A DNA stretch of 64,000 nucleotides from Planococcus sp. SK3692 (GCF_028890485.2 NZ_JARCHV010000002.1:806001-870000), one strand, 5' to 3'. Positions 44,981 through 54,195 are shown, counted from the first letter of the stretch. Program-made: numbers and translations. Notes: generated by a model from the letters alone, not told the origin.

Positions 44981-46654
44981 ATGAAATTCTCAAGCTTAGA
45001 ACGTACAGAAACTTATGGGAAAATGAAGCAAGCGCCACTTGACGTATTGATTATCGGTGGCGGAATCACAGGAGCAGGGATCGCCCTCGATGCTGCAGCA
45101 CGCGGCGTCCGCGCAGGAGTCGTGGAAATGCAGGATTTCGCAGCAGGCACTTCTAGCCGTTCAACGAAACTTGTTCACGGCGGTTTGCGTTACTTGAAAC
45201 AATTTGAAGTGAAGATGGTCGCAGAAGTCGGCAAAGAACGTGAAATCGTCTATGAAAACGGGCCGCACGTCACGACACCTGAATGGATGATGCTGCCATT
45301 CCACAAAGGCGGCACATTCGGGCCACTCAGCACGAACGTTGGCCTTCGTGTCTACGATTACCTGGCAGGCGTAAAAAGAACCGAACGCCGCCAAATGTTC
45401 TCCCGCGAAGAAGCACTTCGCCGCGAACCGCTTGTGAAGCAAGACGGGTTAAAAGGCGCTGGCTATTATGTGGAATACAAGACAGACGATGCGCGATTGA
45501 CAATGGAAGTCATGAAAAAGGCTGTCGAAAAAGGCACGCTGGCACTCAATTATGTAAAGGTCAAAGGGTTCCTCTACGACAACGGCAAAGTGGTCGGCGT
45601 GGTAGCGGAAGACCAGCTTGATGGCTCCATACACGAAATCTTCGCGAAAAGAATTGTTAATGCAGCAGGCCCATGGGTCGACACTTTGCGCGAAGAAGAC
45701 AACTCGAAAAAAGGCAAGACTTTACAGCTGACAAAAGGGATTCACTTGGTATTTGACCAGTCGCGCTTCCCGCTCAAGCAAGCGATCTATTTTGATATGC
45801 CGGACGGCCGCATGGCATTCGCCATTCCGCGCCAAGGCAAAGTATATGTCGGCACGACAGATACGGTGTACAAACAAGATATCGCGCATCCGACGATGAC
45901 AACGGAAGACCGTGACTACGTGCTAGAAGCCGTTAACTTCATGTTCCCGGACGTGGCGATTACAGCTGCGGACATCGAATCGAGCTGGGCGGGATTGCGC
46001 CCACTGATCCACGAAGAAGGCAAAGACCCATCTGAGATTTCCCGTAAAGACGAAATCTTCGTATCGGATTCCGGATTGATTTCAATCGCGGGAGGTAAGC
46101 TTACTGGCTACCGTAAAATGGGCGAAAGCATCATGGATTTAGTCACTAAGCAGCTTCAAGAGGAATACGGTACTTCTTTCAAGAAAGTATCCACGAAAAA
46201 AATGGAGCTGTCTGGCGGGGAAGTCGGCGGATCTAAAGGCTTCAAAGCATTCAAAGCCGATCGCTTGAAACGTGCGGCTGAGTTTGGCCTTACGGAAGAT
46301 GCGATGGAATTGCTCGTCAACCGCTACGGCGCGAACGTCGACAATGTGCTGCGCCATTATACAGACGGATTGGCTGATGCCGCATCGCATAATCTCGATC
46401 CGCTTGTTTATGCAATGCTGCGCTATGGAATCGAATCGGAAGCGGTCTGCAAGCCAGTCGACTTCTTTATCCGCCGCACAGGCGCGTTGTATTTCGACAT
46501 TCACTGGGTACATGCCCACAAAGAAGCCGCAACGGATTATATGGCGGGCGTATTCAATTGGACAAGCCAACAGAAAGCACGCTATATGAATGAATTGGAG
46601 ATCCTTCTTCACGAAGCTGTTATTCCGACTGCTAAATCCGATTTAAGTAAATAA
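44981..46654 (+). CDS. glpD: Aerobic glycerol-3-phosphate dehydrogenase GlpD
   Basis: 557 residues. FAD-binding VLIIGGGITGAGIALDAAARG-like stretch at about 22-42 (GGGITGAG), then GTSSRSTKLVHGGLRYLKQF, PEWMMLPFHKGGTFGP, RIVNAAGPWVDTLRE, GTTDTVYKQDI and IESSWAGLRPLI. Membrane-associated flavoenzyme that oxidises glycerol 3-phosphate to dihydroxyacetone phosphate and feeds electrons to menaquinone. AAAAGGAG is 9-10 bases before the ATG. Downstream of the second GlpP leader and ended by a terminator, it completes the glycerol pathway. Confidence 0.95.
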   Translation: MKFSSLERTETYGKMKQAPLDVLIIGGGITGAGIALDAAARGVRAGVVEMQDFAAGTSSRSTKLVHGGLRYLKQFEVKMVAEVGKEREIVYENGPHVTTPEWMMLPFHKGGTFGPLSTNVGLRVYDYLAGVKRTERRQMFSREEALRREPLVKQDGLKGAGYYVEYKTDDARLTMEVMKKAVEKGTLALNYVKVKGFLYDNGKVVGVVAEDQLDGSIHEIFAKRIVNAAGPWVDTLREEDNSKKGKTLQLTKGIHLVFDQSRFPLKQAIYFDMPDGRMAFAIPRQGKVYVGTTDTVYKQDIAHPTMTTEDRDYVLEAVNFMFPDVAITAADIESSWAGLRPLIHEEGKDPSEISRKDEIFVSDSGLISIAGGKLTGYRKMGESIMDLVTKQLQEEYGTSFKKVSTKKMELSGGEVGGSKGFKAFKADRLKRAAEFGLTEDAMELLVNRYGANVDNVLRHYTDGLADAASHNLDPLVYAMLRYGIESEAVCKPVDFFIRRTGALYFDIHWVHAHKEAATDYMAGVFNWTSQQKARYMNELEILLHEAVIPTAKSDLSK

Positions 46655-46670
46655 GTGCTACTACTTCTAT

Positions 46671-46709
46671 CAGTCTCTTATCATTAATTTGATAAGGGGC
46701 TGTTTTTTT
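46671..46709 (+). terminator. Intrinsic terminator of glpD
   Basis: CAGTCTCTTATCA and TGATAAGGGGCTG (with G-U pairs) around TTAATT, then seven T. Confidence 0.85.
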
Positions 46710-46916
46710 GATTGCAATAATAAAACTTGCGTCTATAGTGCTAAATGGGGAGCTCCAAAGGGTAGAGAATAATATCCATTTTTTATCTAAATTCAAAAGA
46801 ATTTTTACATTGTCTAGGCATTTGTTCGGAAAGGTCGTATAATTTCCGTAAACATATATTTGAATTATCAGAAAATATAGGGTGGAAAGACTATGGGGAA
46901 TGTGAGGAGAATGACC

Positions 46917-48947
46917 ATGAGACAGACAACGACAGCATTGGCGGCTATGACAATAGCCCTTTCTCTCATAAGCAGCGGCACAAGCGGGCAAGCACAAGCC
47001 GCAACGGAAAAACCAGCAGAACGCGTCATTGTTAAACTGCGGGAAGACGGCGTAATCGAAAACCCAGTAGCTGCACAGAAAGTCACGACAGCGGAAACAG
47101 CCGACAGTCAAATCGTCACAGTTGGTGTGCCGGAAGACAAGAGCCTGGAGTCGTTCATCGAGGAGCTGTCTAAGCAAGGTGATATTGAATATGCTGAACC
47201 TGACCGTCGGGTGGAACTGGCTGCAATACCGAGCGACCCGTTTTACGCAGGATATCAATACCATCATCAGCTGATCGGCTCCGAATCTGCCTGGGATAAA
47301 ACGACCGGTAAAGCGGATGTGCTAGTAGCGGTTATTGACGATGGCTTCGATTTGCTGCATCCCGATTTGAAAGGGCGCATCGTTTCCCCATACAGCGTGA
47401 TCACCGGGAAATCCGGCGATGTCAGTGTAGAGGTCCATGGCACCCATGTCGCAGGGCTGATTGCCGGCAATATGGACAATGAATTGTTCGGTGTCGGAGT
47501 GGCACCGTCGACGAGTATCATGCCGATTGATGTGTTCGAGGGAGAAGATGGTTTTATCTCGGATGTGGCCGCTGGCGTTTACTACGCTGTAGACGGCGGG
47601 GCAGATATCATTAATATGAGTTTGGTTGCGTATGCCGATACCAAGGTCTTAAGAGAGGCTGTAGAATATGCTCATTCCAAAAATGTTTTGGTAGTGGCGG
47701 CGGCCGGCAATGACAATATCAATTCCCCTTATTATCCGGCTGCTTATCCAGACGTGGTGTCGGTTGCTGCAACGGATGCTGCAGATAAACGCTCCGACTT
47801 TTCGAACTTCGGCAAAACGATTGACATCGCGGCACCGGGTACTGGCGTATTTTCCATTTTCCCAGATAAGTCATTCGGCGGACTGGATGGTACTTCCATG
47901 GCCACGCCAATTGTTTCGGGAGCAGCCGCTTTATTGAAAGCGAATGAGCCGAAACTTAGCAATAGCGATATCGCCGGGCGTTTGATGCTGACGGCAAAAG
48001 ACCTTGGCACTGTTGGGAAAGATGTCTATTACGGGCACGGCCGCTTGGATATTGACCGTGCATTGACTCTGGATGCCAGCCATTGGTCGAATCGCTTATC
48101 CGGTGCAACACGCTACGAAACAGCGGTCGCGATCTCTAAAGCAGGTTGGAGTTCGGCTTCGACAGTCGTCATCGCAACGGGCAATGATTTTCCGGACGCA
48201 TTAGCGGGCGGACCGCTTGCCTATCAGGAAAATGCTCCCATCCTCTTGACAAAAGGCGATAGCCTTCACCCGGCGGCAGCTGCTGAAATTCGCCGTTTGA
48301 AGCCTGATAATGCCATTCTCCTCGGCAGCAGCGGTGCATTATCAGCGACGGTTGCAACGCAAGTACAGCAGCTAGTAAACAATGTAGAACGAATCGGCGG
48401 CAAAACGCGCTACGAGACGGCAGCCATGATCGCAGGCGATATTGAAAGTGACCGGGCAGTCGTCTCCAACGGCCAAAATTTCCCCGATGTTCTTTCCGTT
48501 TCGCCATACGCAGCGAAAAACGGCATTCCGATTTTGCTGACGCGGACAGCCATCCTGCCTGCAGAAACTAAAACAGCTTTGGCCGGTAAGAAAACAACGA
48601 TCGTCACAGGTGGCACAGGCGCTGTCAGCAATGAAGTCATGGGGCAATTACCTGGAGCGACACGCTACGGAGGGGCTAACCGCTTCGAGACCGGCAAATT
48701 GATCAACCAAAATTTGCCGATGGGGAAGCAGAAAGCCTTTATCGCGACCGGCACGAATTTTCCTGACGCTTTAGCTGGGTCGGTTCTCGCGGCTAAAAAA
48801 GACGCACCAATTTTATTGACTGCCACGAACACGATCCCATCTCCAACAAAAAGCTTGTTGTCATCTTATCCGGCCTATACGATTTTCGGCAGTAAAGGCG
48901 CTGTCACGCCAGAGGTGAAATTTGAAGTCGACTTGCAGTTAAAATAG
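46917..48947 (+). CDS. Secreted subtilisin-like protease with three cell wall-binding repeats
   Basis: 676 residues. Signal peptide 1-27 (ALAAMTIALSLISSGTSGQAQA), I9-type propeptide (ERVIVKLRE...IEYAEPDRRVEL), S8 catalytic domain with Asp in VAVIDDGFDLLHPD, His in HGTHVAGLIAG and Ser in LDGTSMATPIVSGAAAL. Three CWBR2 repeats follow: RLSGATRYETAVAIS, ERIGGKTRYETAAMI and GGANRFETGKLIN. Role: cell-wall-attached serine protease. GAGGAGA at 46904-46910 is 6 bases before ATG 46917; an ATG at 46893 with GGTGGA would add eight residues, also plausible. A TATAAT -10 box lies at 46838-46843. Confidence 0.93.
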   Translation: MRQTTTALAAMTIALSLISSGTSGQAQAATEKPAERVIVKLREDGVIENPVAAQKVTTAETADSQIVTVGVPEDKSLESFIEELSKQGDIEYAEPDRRVELAAIPSDPFYAGYQYHHQLIGSESAWDKTTGKADVLVAVIDDGFDLLHPDLKGRIVSPYSVITGKSGDVSVEVHGTHVAGLIAGNMDNELFGVGVAPSTSIMPIDVFEGEDGFISDVAAGVYYAVDGGADIINMSLVAYADTKVLREAVEYAHSKNVLVVAAAGNDNINSPYYPAAYPDVVSVAATDAADKRSDFSNFGKTIDIAAPGTGVFSIFPDKSFGGLDGTSMATPIVSGAAALLKANEPKLSNSDIAGRLMLTAKDLGTVGKDVYYGHGRLDIDRALTLDASHWSNRLSGATRYETAVAISKAGWSSASTVVIATGNDFPDALAGGPLAYQENAPILLTKGDSLHPAAAAEIRRLKPDNAILLGSSGALSATVATQVQQLVNNVERIGGKTRYETAAMIAGDIESDRAVVSNGQNFPDVLSVSPYAAKNGIPILLTRTAILPAETKTALAGKKTTIVTGGTGAVSNEVMGQLPGATRYGGANRFETGKLINQNLPMGKQKAFIATGTNFPDALAGSVLAAKKDAPILLTATNTIPSPTKSLLSSYPAYTIFGSKGAVTPEVKFEVDLQLK

Positions 48948-49079
48948 CAACACTTCGACTTTTAATAAAGCTTTCCTCCAAAAATATTTGCTTCCTTTAC
49001 ATATCTTTAAGGATTTCAGGGTAAAGGGAGTTATCAGGCGGCACCAGCCGCAGCAGCTACTGTATTGGAGGATGAAAAG

Positions 49080-49613
49080 ATGAGAAAGATGAACCGCGGA
49101 ATGATTACCTCTCTCGGGGCGATCGGCATTGCGCAAGGATTGAAAATCGTTACACATAAAGTGGTGGCAGGCAAATGGGATTGGCAGCAAGCCTTTACAA
49201 CAGGTGGCATGCCAAGCTCCCACTCAGCAGGTGTATCGGCACTCGCTGCATATGTTGCTTCTAACAAAGGCGCGCGCCACACAGAAACGGCACTCGCAGT
49301 CGTATTCGGTGTCATCGTTATGTACGACGCACAAGGCATACGCCGCCATACAGGCGAGATTGCGCGTTTGGTCAATGACCTCGAGGACAGCTTCACGAAA
49401 ATTTCCGGAGAGTTCCCGAGCTTTGAATTTGTAGAGCGCGATAAAGAGTTAAAGGAATTGCTCGGCCATCAGCCGATCGAAGTATTCGCAGGAGCTGCGT
49501 TCGGTACATTACTCGGAATCGTTGCCGCGAAAATCGAGAACCGTGAACGTGATTTAGAGCAGCAAAAATTGCAGCCATACAACGGGCGCATGACCCGTGC
49601 AGATTATAGATAA
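49080..49613 (+). CDS. Divergent PAP2/DUF212 (YuiD-like) membrane protein
   Basis: 177 residues. Family blocks: AFTTGGMPSSHSAGVSALAAY (about 40-60), VIMYDAQGIRRHTGEIARLVN and LKELLGHQPIEVFAGAAFGTLLG. The SSHSA and RRHTGE histidines correspond to the acid-phosphatase-like active site of the divergent PAP2 family, so a membrane lipid-phosphate substrate is possible; no member's reaction is certain. GGAGG is 8 bases before ATG 49080. Ended by a terminator that is nearly identical to a second one at 49884-49913. Confidence 0.88.
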   Translation: MRKMNRGMITSLGAIGIAQGLKIVTHKVVAGKWDWQQAFTTGGMPSSHSAGVSALAAYVASNKGARHTETALAVVFGVIVMYDAQGIRRHTGEIARLVNDLEDSFTKISGEFPSFEFVERDKELKELLGHQPIEVFAGAAFGTLLGIVAAKIENRERDLEQQKLQPYNGRMTRADYR

Positions 49614-49614
49614 G

Positions 49615-49643
49615 AAAAAACCGCTTTTACAGCGGGTTTTTTT
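49615..49643 (+). terminator. Intrinsic terminator (first of a duplicated pair)
   Basis: AAAAAACCGCT TTTAC AGCGGGTTTTTTT. The 23 bases AGAAAAAAC...CAGCGG occur again at 49882-49904. Confidence 0.88.
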
Positions 49644-49739
49644 CAGATTGTTGAAGAAGTCTATTAATCCATTACGAATTAGAGTGGAGTCGATTTTTCT
49701 AAATTCAATAATCAATGATCTTTCTAAGTATTTGGAGAA

Positions 49740-49862
49740 GTGTTCGCTCGACTCCTGTGGATTAGCGAGACGACCGAGACCCCGCAAGGAGCACAGCGAC
49801 TGAGGAGGCTTGGGCGCGAGCCCACGGAAAGCGAGCGGTAAGCTTCGGAAAATACGGTTTCT
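49740..49862 (+). repeat. GC-rich intergenic repeat of the Bacillales CTCCTG...GAGGAGGC type
   Basis: Contains CGACTCCTGTGGATTAGCGA, GAGACCCCGCAAGGAGCACA, GCGACTGAGGAGGCTTGGGC and CCCACGGAAAGCGAGCGGTA. I recall highly similar intergenic elements scattered in many Bacillaceae and Planococcaceae genomes. It sits between two near-identical terminators. The 423-base gap 49614-50036 holds no gene. Confidence 0.7.
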
Positions 49863-49883
49863 TACCTTTCTCGACAGACTGAG

Positions 49884-49913
49884 AAAAAACCGCTTTTACA
49901 GCGGTTTTTTTTT
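49884..49913 (+). terminator. Intrinsic terminator-like hairpin (second of a duplicated pair)
   Basis: AAAAAACCGC TTTTACA GCGGTTTTTTTTT, a near copy of the hairpin at 49615-49643. No gene ends here, so it is probably a duplicate created with the repeat. Confidence 0.75.
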
Positions 49914-50036
49914 GCGCAAAATTCGAATGTAAAGTTTGTTAAGTGTTGGTGAAGACTGCCGAAAATGGGGTTACGGAAATAGAAAAATCGGTTAGCCTAT
50001 AAGTGAAAGCAGACCCATTCGAAGGAGGAAGATCGT

Positions 50037-50405
50037 TTGAAGATTTCTGCTCTTAACATTTCACTATCAGCACTCGCTTTTGGGATGGTATTCATGGCAC
50101 ATTTCGAACCGGTAACGTTTGCAAGCGAGAATTCAGTGGGCGGCAAAAAGTATGAGCCGGGCCGTGAAGTGATTGAACGTCTGGGTCCTCAAGGCGACGT
50201 GGAACAAGAATTGGAACAACTCGAACGCCATGTAAACAGCAAAGGCACCTTAACCATTGAAGAGTATCAAGAGATACAAGGACAGTTGGATGACCTGCTG
50301 CAGCGCGCAAACAATCATGCGAAAGCAAGTGGTGAAGTGAACACACAGATATTTGGCGATGCCCTGCAACTGCAGGAAACGCTCACCGGAATTGACGTTC
50401 GCTAA
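50037..50405 (+). CDS. Small secreted helical protein, unknown function
   Basis: 122 residues. Signal-peptide-like N-terminus (LSALAFGMVFMAHFEPVTFA, cleavage near FAS-EN), then an acidic, glutamine-rich helical region with coiled-coil-like heptads (VEQELEQLERHV, IEEYQEIQGQLDDLLQRA). No family recognised. AAGGAGG at 50022-50028 with an 8-base spacing supports TTG 50037. Own terminator downstream. Confidence 0.65.
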   Translation: MKISALNISLSALAFGMVFMAHFEPVTFASENSVGGKKYEPGREVIERLGPQGDVEQELEQLERHVNSKGTLTIEEYQEIQGQLDDLLQRANNHAKASGEVNTQIFGDALQLQETLTGIDVR

Positions 50406-50437
50406 CTTGCCCACAACTGCTATAGAAAAGAATGCAC

Positions 50438-50468
50438 AAAGCGATGCTGAGGCATTGCTTTTTTTTTT
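50438..50468 (+). terminator. Intrinsic terminator
   Basis: AAGCGATGC TGA GGCATTGCTT with G-U pairs, then ten T. Confidence 0.8.
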
Positions 50469-50770
50469 GGTGATTGTGCTCGGCAGCAGATGGCCATTAA
50501 TAAGTTCTAATCTCCTATACCATTATGTTAAAAGCATTTACCAAAAGGATGAGAGGCTCATTTCATTCTATTTCTGATAATGTCGCGTAAATCTAGACTT
50601 TAAGCAGTTTTCGTGTATATAAAGAACTAATAAACATGTTCTGAATTTTGAAATTCATTACCAAATAAGGACAAAATATTACAAAGGCAACCTAAGGTGG
50701 AGGTTTGGCGTTCTAAGGTTTATAATGAAGAAAATTCGGGGATGAATTATGTCCGGCAGGAGGTACAGCT
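50469..50770 (+). other. AT-rich gap before the trypsin-like protease gene
   Basis: I see no gene. A TATAAT box at 50720-50725 is a plausible -10, but I find no convincing -35 at 17 bp. GGCAGGAGGT at 50755-50764 is the ribosome site of the next gene. Confidence 0.4.
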
Positions 50771-52237
50771 ATGAAATGCACAAAGTGTGGCACGATGAAT
50801 GATGAGTCTGCAAAGTTCTGCGATAATTGCGGAGCTCCGCTTGCCACAAGGAAGCAACGCAAGCCGAAGCGCAACAAGTTTATGTATGCGCTTGTATTAT
50901 TGGCGGTGTTATTGGGGCTTGGATTTGGATTAGGGCAATTGCTGAGTGAGGAAGAACCGGAAGTGGCATTGCCGCAAGAAGACACCGAAGCGTCGGAGGA
51001 AGTGCCTGAAGAGTTACCTGAGGAAGAACCGGTGGAAGAAGAACCGGCGGAAGAAGAACCGGCGGAAGAGCCAGTGGAAGAAGAAATGCCGGTTGAAGAG
51101 CCGGAAACACAAGTATCTTCTGAAGAACCGGTAGAGGGTACGGTAACGAAAGCAGAAAATATCACGCATCCTTCTGACCAAGAAGAAAAAGTCGAGCCAA
51201 AAAAGAAAGACAAGACAGCTGTGATTAAAGATGCACAATCGCGTGTTTACACCATTTTAACTGAAGGCGGGCAAGGCTCTGGGTTCTTGTTTACGAATAC
51301 AGGAATGGTCGTGACGAATGCGCACGTTGTGTCAGGGTACACGGATGTTATCGTGCGCAATATCAACGGCCAGGATCATGAGGGAACTGTTGTCGGTATT
51401 TCAGCTGAATCCGACATTGCCTTGATTCAAGTGAATGATTTGACTGGCATTGAGCCTTTGGAAGTGGAAATGGCAGCAACGGATGTCGGCGCAGAAGTCA
51501 TCGCGCTTGGCAGTCCGTCCGGTTTTGAAAATACCGCGTCTATGGGGTATTTGACTGGTATCGACCGTGATTTCTATCAAGAATTCACGTACGAAAATAT
51601 TTACCAAATCGATGCAGCTCTCGCGCCAGGATCAAGCGGCGGGCCGCTGCTTGACGCAGCAACAGGAAAAGTCATCGGCATCAACTCATTGCTATTCCCT
51701 GAAGGGGATTCAATCGGCTTCTCCATTCCGCTTTATTCAATGTACGACCAATTGGATGCATGGGCGAAAAACCCAATGAGTCGTGAAGCGGTCGCCAAGA
51801 TTTTCCCGGTCTACGATGACTTCGACAGCAGCTATGAAGACGAAGATTACGAGTTCGACTATAGCACGACGCATGAATTCACCGAAGAATCGTTGACAGA
51901 ATTTGTCGTGAGCTATCAGGAGTTTTACGAACTGGCCTTGCAGGAAGAAGATTTCTACTATGTCCAGAACTTGCTGGTCTATCAAAGCGATATTTACAAC
52001 AGCATGATCGAATACATCGACCAGATCGCCGGCAAAAACATGGAACATATCTTCAACAAGCTTGATATCACCAATATTGAAATTAAAGAAGACCATGCCC
52101 TTGTCTATACAGAAGAGGCATTTGAATTTAAGGATGCAGAAGGCAATTGGTCGTTGCAGGAACGCACGAAAGTTTATACCATTGTCATGGACGATTACGG
52201 ATTCTTCTATATTTCCGATATCGTCAATGTAGAATAG
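50771..52237 (+). CDS. Membrane-anchored zinc-ribbon trypsin-like (HtrA-type) protease with NTF2-like tail
   Basis: 488 residues in five parts. Zinc ribbon MKCTKCGTMN/KFCDNCGAPL (1-24, four Cys); one TM helix (about 37-57); a long Glu/Pro linker with EEPVEEEPAEE-type repeats (60-150); a trypsin/S1C domain (155-335) with His in VVTNAHVVSGY, Asp in AESDIALIQV and Ser in LAPGSSGGPLL; and a C-terminal NTF2-like domain of TcaA/YvbJ type (370-488). There is no PDZ domain, unlike DegP/HtrA. Topology: ribbon inside, protease outside, acting in cell-envelope quality control or signalling. AGGAGGT is 6 bases before the ATG. Monocistronic. Confidence 0.88.
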   Translation: MKCTKCGTMNDESAKFCDNCGAPLATRKQRKPKRNKFMYALVLLAVLLGLGFGLGQLLSEEEPEVALPQEDTEASEEVPEELPEEEPVEEEPAEEEPAEEPVEEEMPVEEPETQVSSEEPVEGTVTKAENITHPSDQEEKVEPKKKDKTAVIKDAQSRVYTILTEGGQGSGFLFTNTGMVVTNAHVVSGYTDVIVRNINGQDHEGTVVGISAESDIALIQVNDLTGIEPLEVEMAATDVGAEVIALGSPSGFENTASMGYLTGIDRDFYQEFTYENIYQIDAALAPGSSGGPLLDAATGKVIGINSLLFPEGDSIGFSIPLYSMYDQLDAWAKNPMSREAVAKIFPVYDDFDSSYEDEDYEFDYSTTHEFTEESLTEFVVSYQEFYELALQEEDFYYVQNLLVYQSDIYNSMIEYIDQIAGKNMEHIFNKLDITNIEIKEDHALVYTEEAFEFKDAEGNWSLQERTKVYTIVMDDYGFFYISDIVNVE

Positions 52238-52239
52238 AG

Positions 52240-52270
52240 AAAAGCCCTGAATGGGAATTCAGGGCTTTTC
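52240..52270 (+). terminator. Intrinsic terminator of the protease gene
   Basis: AAAAGCCCTGAAT GGGA ATTCAGGGCTTTT. Confidence 0.92.
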
Positions 52271-52280
52271 TGTTGGATGC

Positions 52281-52321
52281 AAAAAGACCGCAGCTTCCTT
52301 TTGGGAGGCTGCGGTCTTTCG
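52281..52321 (-). terminator. Intrinsic terminator of the sortase operon
   Basis: AAAGACCGCAGCTTCC and GGAGGCTGCGGTCTTT around TTTTG; the A-run on the plus strand is the minus-strand T-run. Confidence 0.9.
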
Positions 52322-52327
52322 TTTAGT

Positions 52328-53020
52328 TTAGCTGCTCGCGACAAGATCAGCTACGAGAATATAGCGCTCAGGCGCATAGCCGACGAAATCGAAAGGATAG
52401 CACGTGGAGACGGTCAAAGTGGCCCGCGGTTTCGGAACGATGACGGTGCGGTCGTCTTCATCGACGATGCGCACTTGGCGGACGCGATAAGTAAACGTGC
52501 CATCAGCGGTATTAACGATAAACTCATCGCCTTTGCCAACTTTTCCAAGCTCCCGGAATACCGTATCGCGATGCCCTGACAAAACGGAATTATCATCTTG
52601 CCCAGGCAAGACGCTGCCAGCGAAATGGCCTACACCTTGCTCCAACTCGTCTTCATCAGTGCCGTGTATAATTGGCAAGCTTGCGCCTAGTTTCGGAATG
52701 ATCAGTTCGCCCATCAAGTCCCCAATTTGTGGATCTGACGGGTAATGGATGTCTTTCGGAAGCTGGGCTATTTCTTGTGTCACTTCTTGTTCTTCACCTG
52801 GTGCTTGAGTGGATTCGATAGCTTCGGTTTCCGTTAAGGACACTTTGGCGTCAGTCGTTTGCAACTTGGTTGCAAAATCCTCTGCAGCGACAGAATCTGC
52901 TTTGTATAGAAGATAGCCTTTCGCGAACGTTGCTGCCTGCGTGCCGCTGAACCATAGACCAAAAAGAATCATTCCGGCAGCCGCAATGGCCATCAACCAG
53001 GAAATTCGCTTGTTGTTCAT
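52328..53020 (-). CDS. srtD: Class D sortase
   Basis: 230 residues. One N-terminal TM helix, then a sortase domain with catalytic His in SVLSGHRDTVFRELG (about 145), Cys in TLTVSTCYPFDF (about 205) and Arg in APERYILVA (about 217). Start and spacing are those of the class D family with LPxTA preference. Role: cutting its substrate between Thr and Ala and linking it to the cell wall. The substrate is almost certainly the protein encoded just upstream, whose stop overlaps the sortase start by 4 bases. Confidence 0.92.
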   Translation of the reverse strand: MNNKRISWLMAIAAAGMILFGLWFSGTQAATFAKGYLLYKADSVAAEDFATKLQTTDAKVSLTETEAIESTQAPGEEQEVTQEIAQLPKDIHYPSDPQIGDLMGELIIPKLGASLPIIHGTDEDELEQGVGHFAGSVLPGQDDNSVLSGHRDTVFRELGKVGKGDEFIVNTADGTFTYRVRQVRIVDEDDRTVIVPKPRATLTVSTCYPFDFVGYAPERYILVADLVASS

Positions 53021-54195
53021 GATGTGGGTTTCACCCGTGTACGTCTGAACAATAAAGCGCCGAATGCGATAAAGCCTAGCCCGATTGCTGTATTTTGCAC
53101 AAAACTACCAGCAGTTTTTGGAAGCTTTCCGCCTTTGACGGTTTGGTTGGTGTTATCAGTTGGTGTTGTAGGCGGCGGTATAACCGTCGGTGTGCTGTTT
53201 TCCAATTCTTTTCCGGTATCGACGATGAGGTCTGATCCGAACATGTCAGCAGTCAATAAGATATCTGCCAAAAAATCGCCTTGCAAATTGTACAGCTCGA
53301 TCAATAGGTCATAGCCGTCTGTCGATTCAAGGGAAATAAGGGATTGGACACTCATCTCTTTTTTCTCATCGCCTTTGACGAAATAATACTTGGCTTCCAT
53401 TTCAAAGAGTTCCATGAATTCGTCGTAAATCGATAGAAGTTCTGCAATTTGATCTGCAGATAATTCGGTCACTGTGGTGAATTCCTCGATTGCCATCATG
53501 CGCTCACTGAGTTCCATCAAACGTTCCTCGAATTCCGGATTCGTGTAATCGAGCGTTTCAAAATGCTTTGCGAGGCGCTCAAGTTCCTGTTCCGTTACGC
53601 CGAATTCAGCGAACACACCCTCAATGTCCAAATCAAAAAGCCATTCTTCCTGATAGAACATGATCGAGCTTTCCAAGTCCTCGATATACTCGTAGTCTTC
53701 AAGTGAATCATCAAACAAATTAAGGAATTGCTCGAGTTCGTCTTTCGAAGTGAATCCAAAATCCTCGATCAATAAGGATAAGTTTTCTTCGGTAATTGGT
53801 GTTAAGTCCTCCTCGAAGCTTACATAGAAGTCGAGTGATTCTTCAAGGTCTTCCATGAAAATAATGAAATCTCCATCTAACACGTCTACACCCGAATCTA
53901 CATCGCCGAACTCTTCAAGTAAGCTGTTTAATTCAGCGCGTGTCAGTTTGTATGTATCTATCACTTGTGCAATGCCGGTTTCTGTAAGCGGCGTGCCAAG
54001 TTGTGCAGCAGAATCGAACTCTTCCAGCGACCATCCTTTGCTGTCCAGATAATCGATGTAATCCGCTTTTTCCCAGCCAATCTCAGTTAATAAGCGGTCA
54101 AAACCGCGGTTGTCCTCTGAAATGGCGAACGCTGGAACTGCTCCGAGCGCAATTGCCAGTAAGAGGGAAGTAATAAGTGTTAACGCACCCTTCAT
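53017..54195 (-). CDS. Processed acidic surface protein with LPKTA sorting signal
   Basis: 392 residues, very acidic (many D/E, several EFG/DFG-type repeats: LLTEIGWEKADYIDYL, LLEEFGDVDSG, LIEDFGFTSKDEL, VFAEFGVTEQEL). Signal peptide about 1-24. C-terminal cell-wall sorting signal: LPKTA, hydrophobic helix (FVQNTAIGLGFIAFGALLF) and RRTRVK tail. The four EFG-type units suggest a repeated helical fold (about 60-70 residues each). Family known as processed acidic surface protein, always with a dedicated class D sortase. AGGAGG is 6 bases before the ATG. Function unknown. Confidence 0.9.
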   Translation of the reverse strand: MKGALTLITSLLLAIALGAVPAFAISEDNRGFDRLLTEIGWEKADYIDYLDSKGWSLEEFDSAAQLGTPLTETGIAQVIDTYKLTRAELNSLLEEFGDVDSGVDVLDGDFIIFMEDLEESLDFYVSFEEDLTPITEENLSLLIEDFGFTSKDELEQFLNLFDDSLEDYEYIEDLESSIMFYQEEWLFDLDIEGVFAEFGVTEQELERLAKHFETLDYTNPEFEERLMELSERMMAIEEFTTVTELSADQIAELLSIYDEFMELFEMEAKYYFVKGDEKKEMSVQSLISLESTDGYDLLIELYNLQGDFLADILLTADMFGSDLIVDTGKELENSTPTVIPPPTTPTDNTNQTVKGGKLPKTAGSFVQNTAIGLGFIAFGALLFRRTRVKPTS

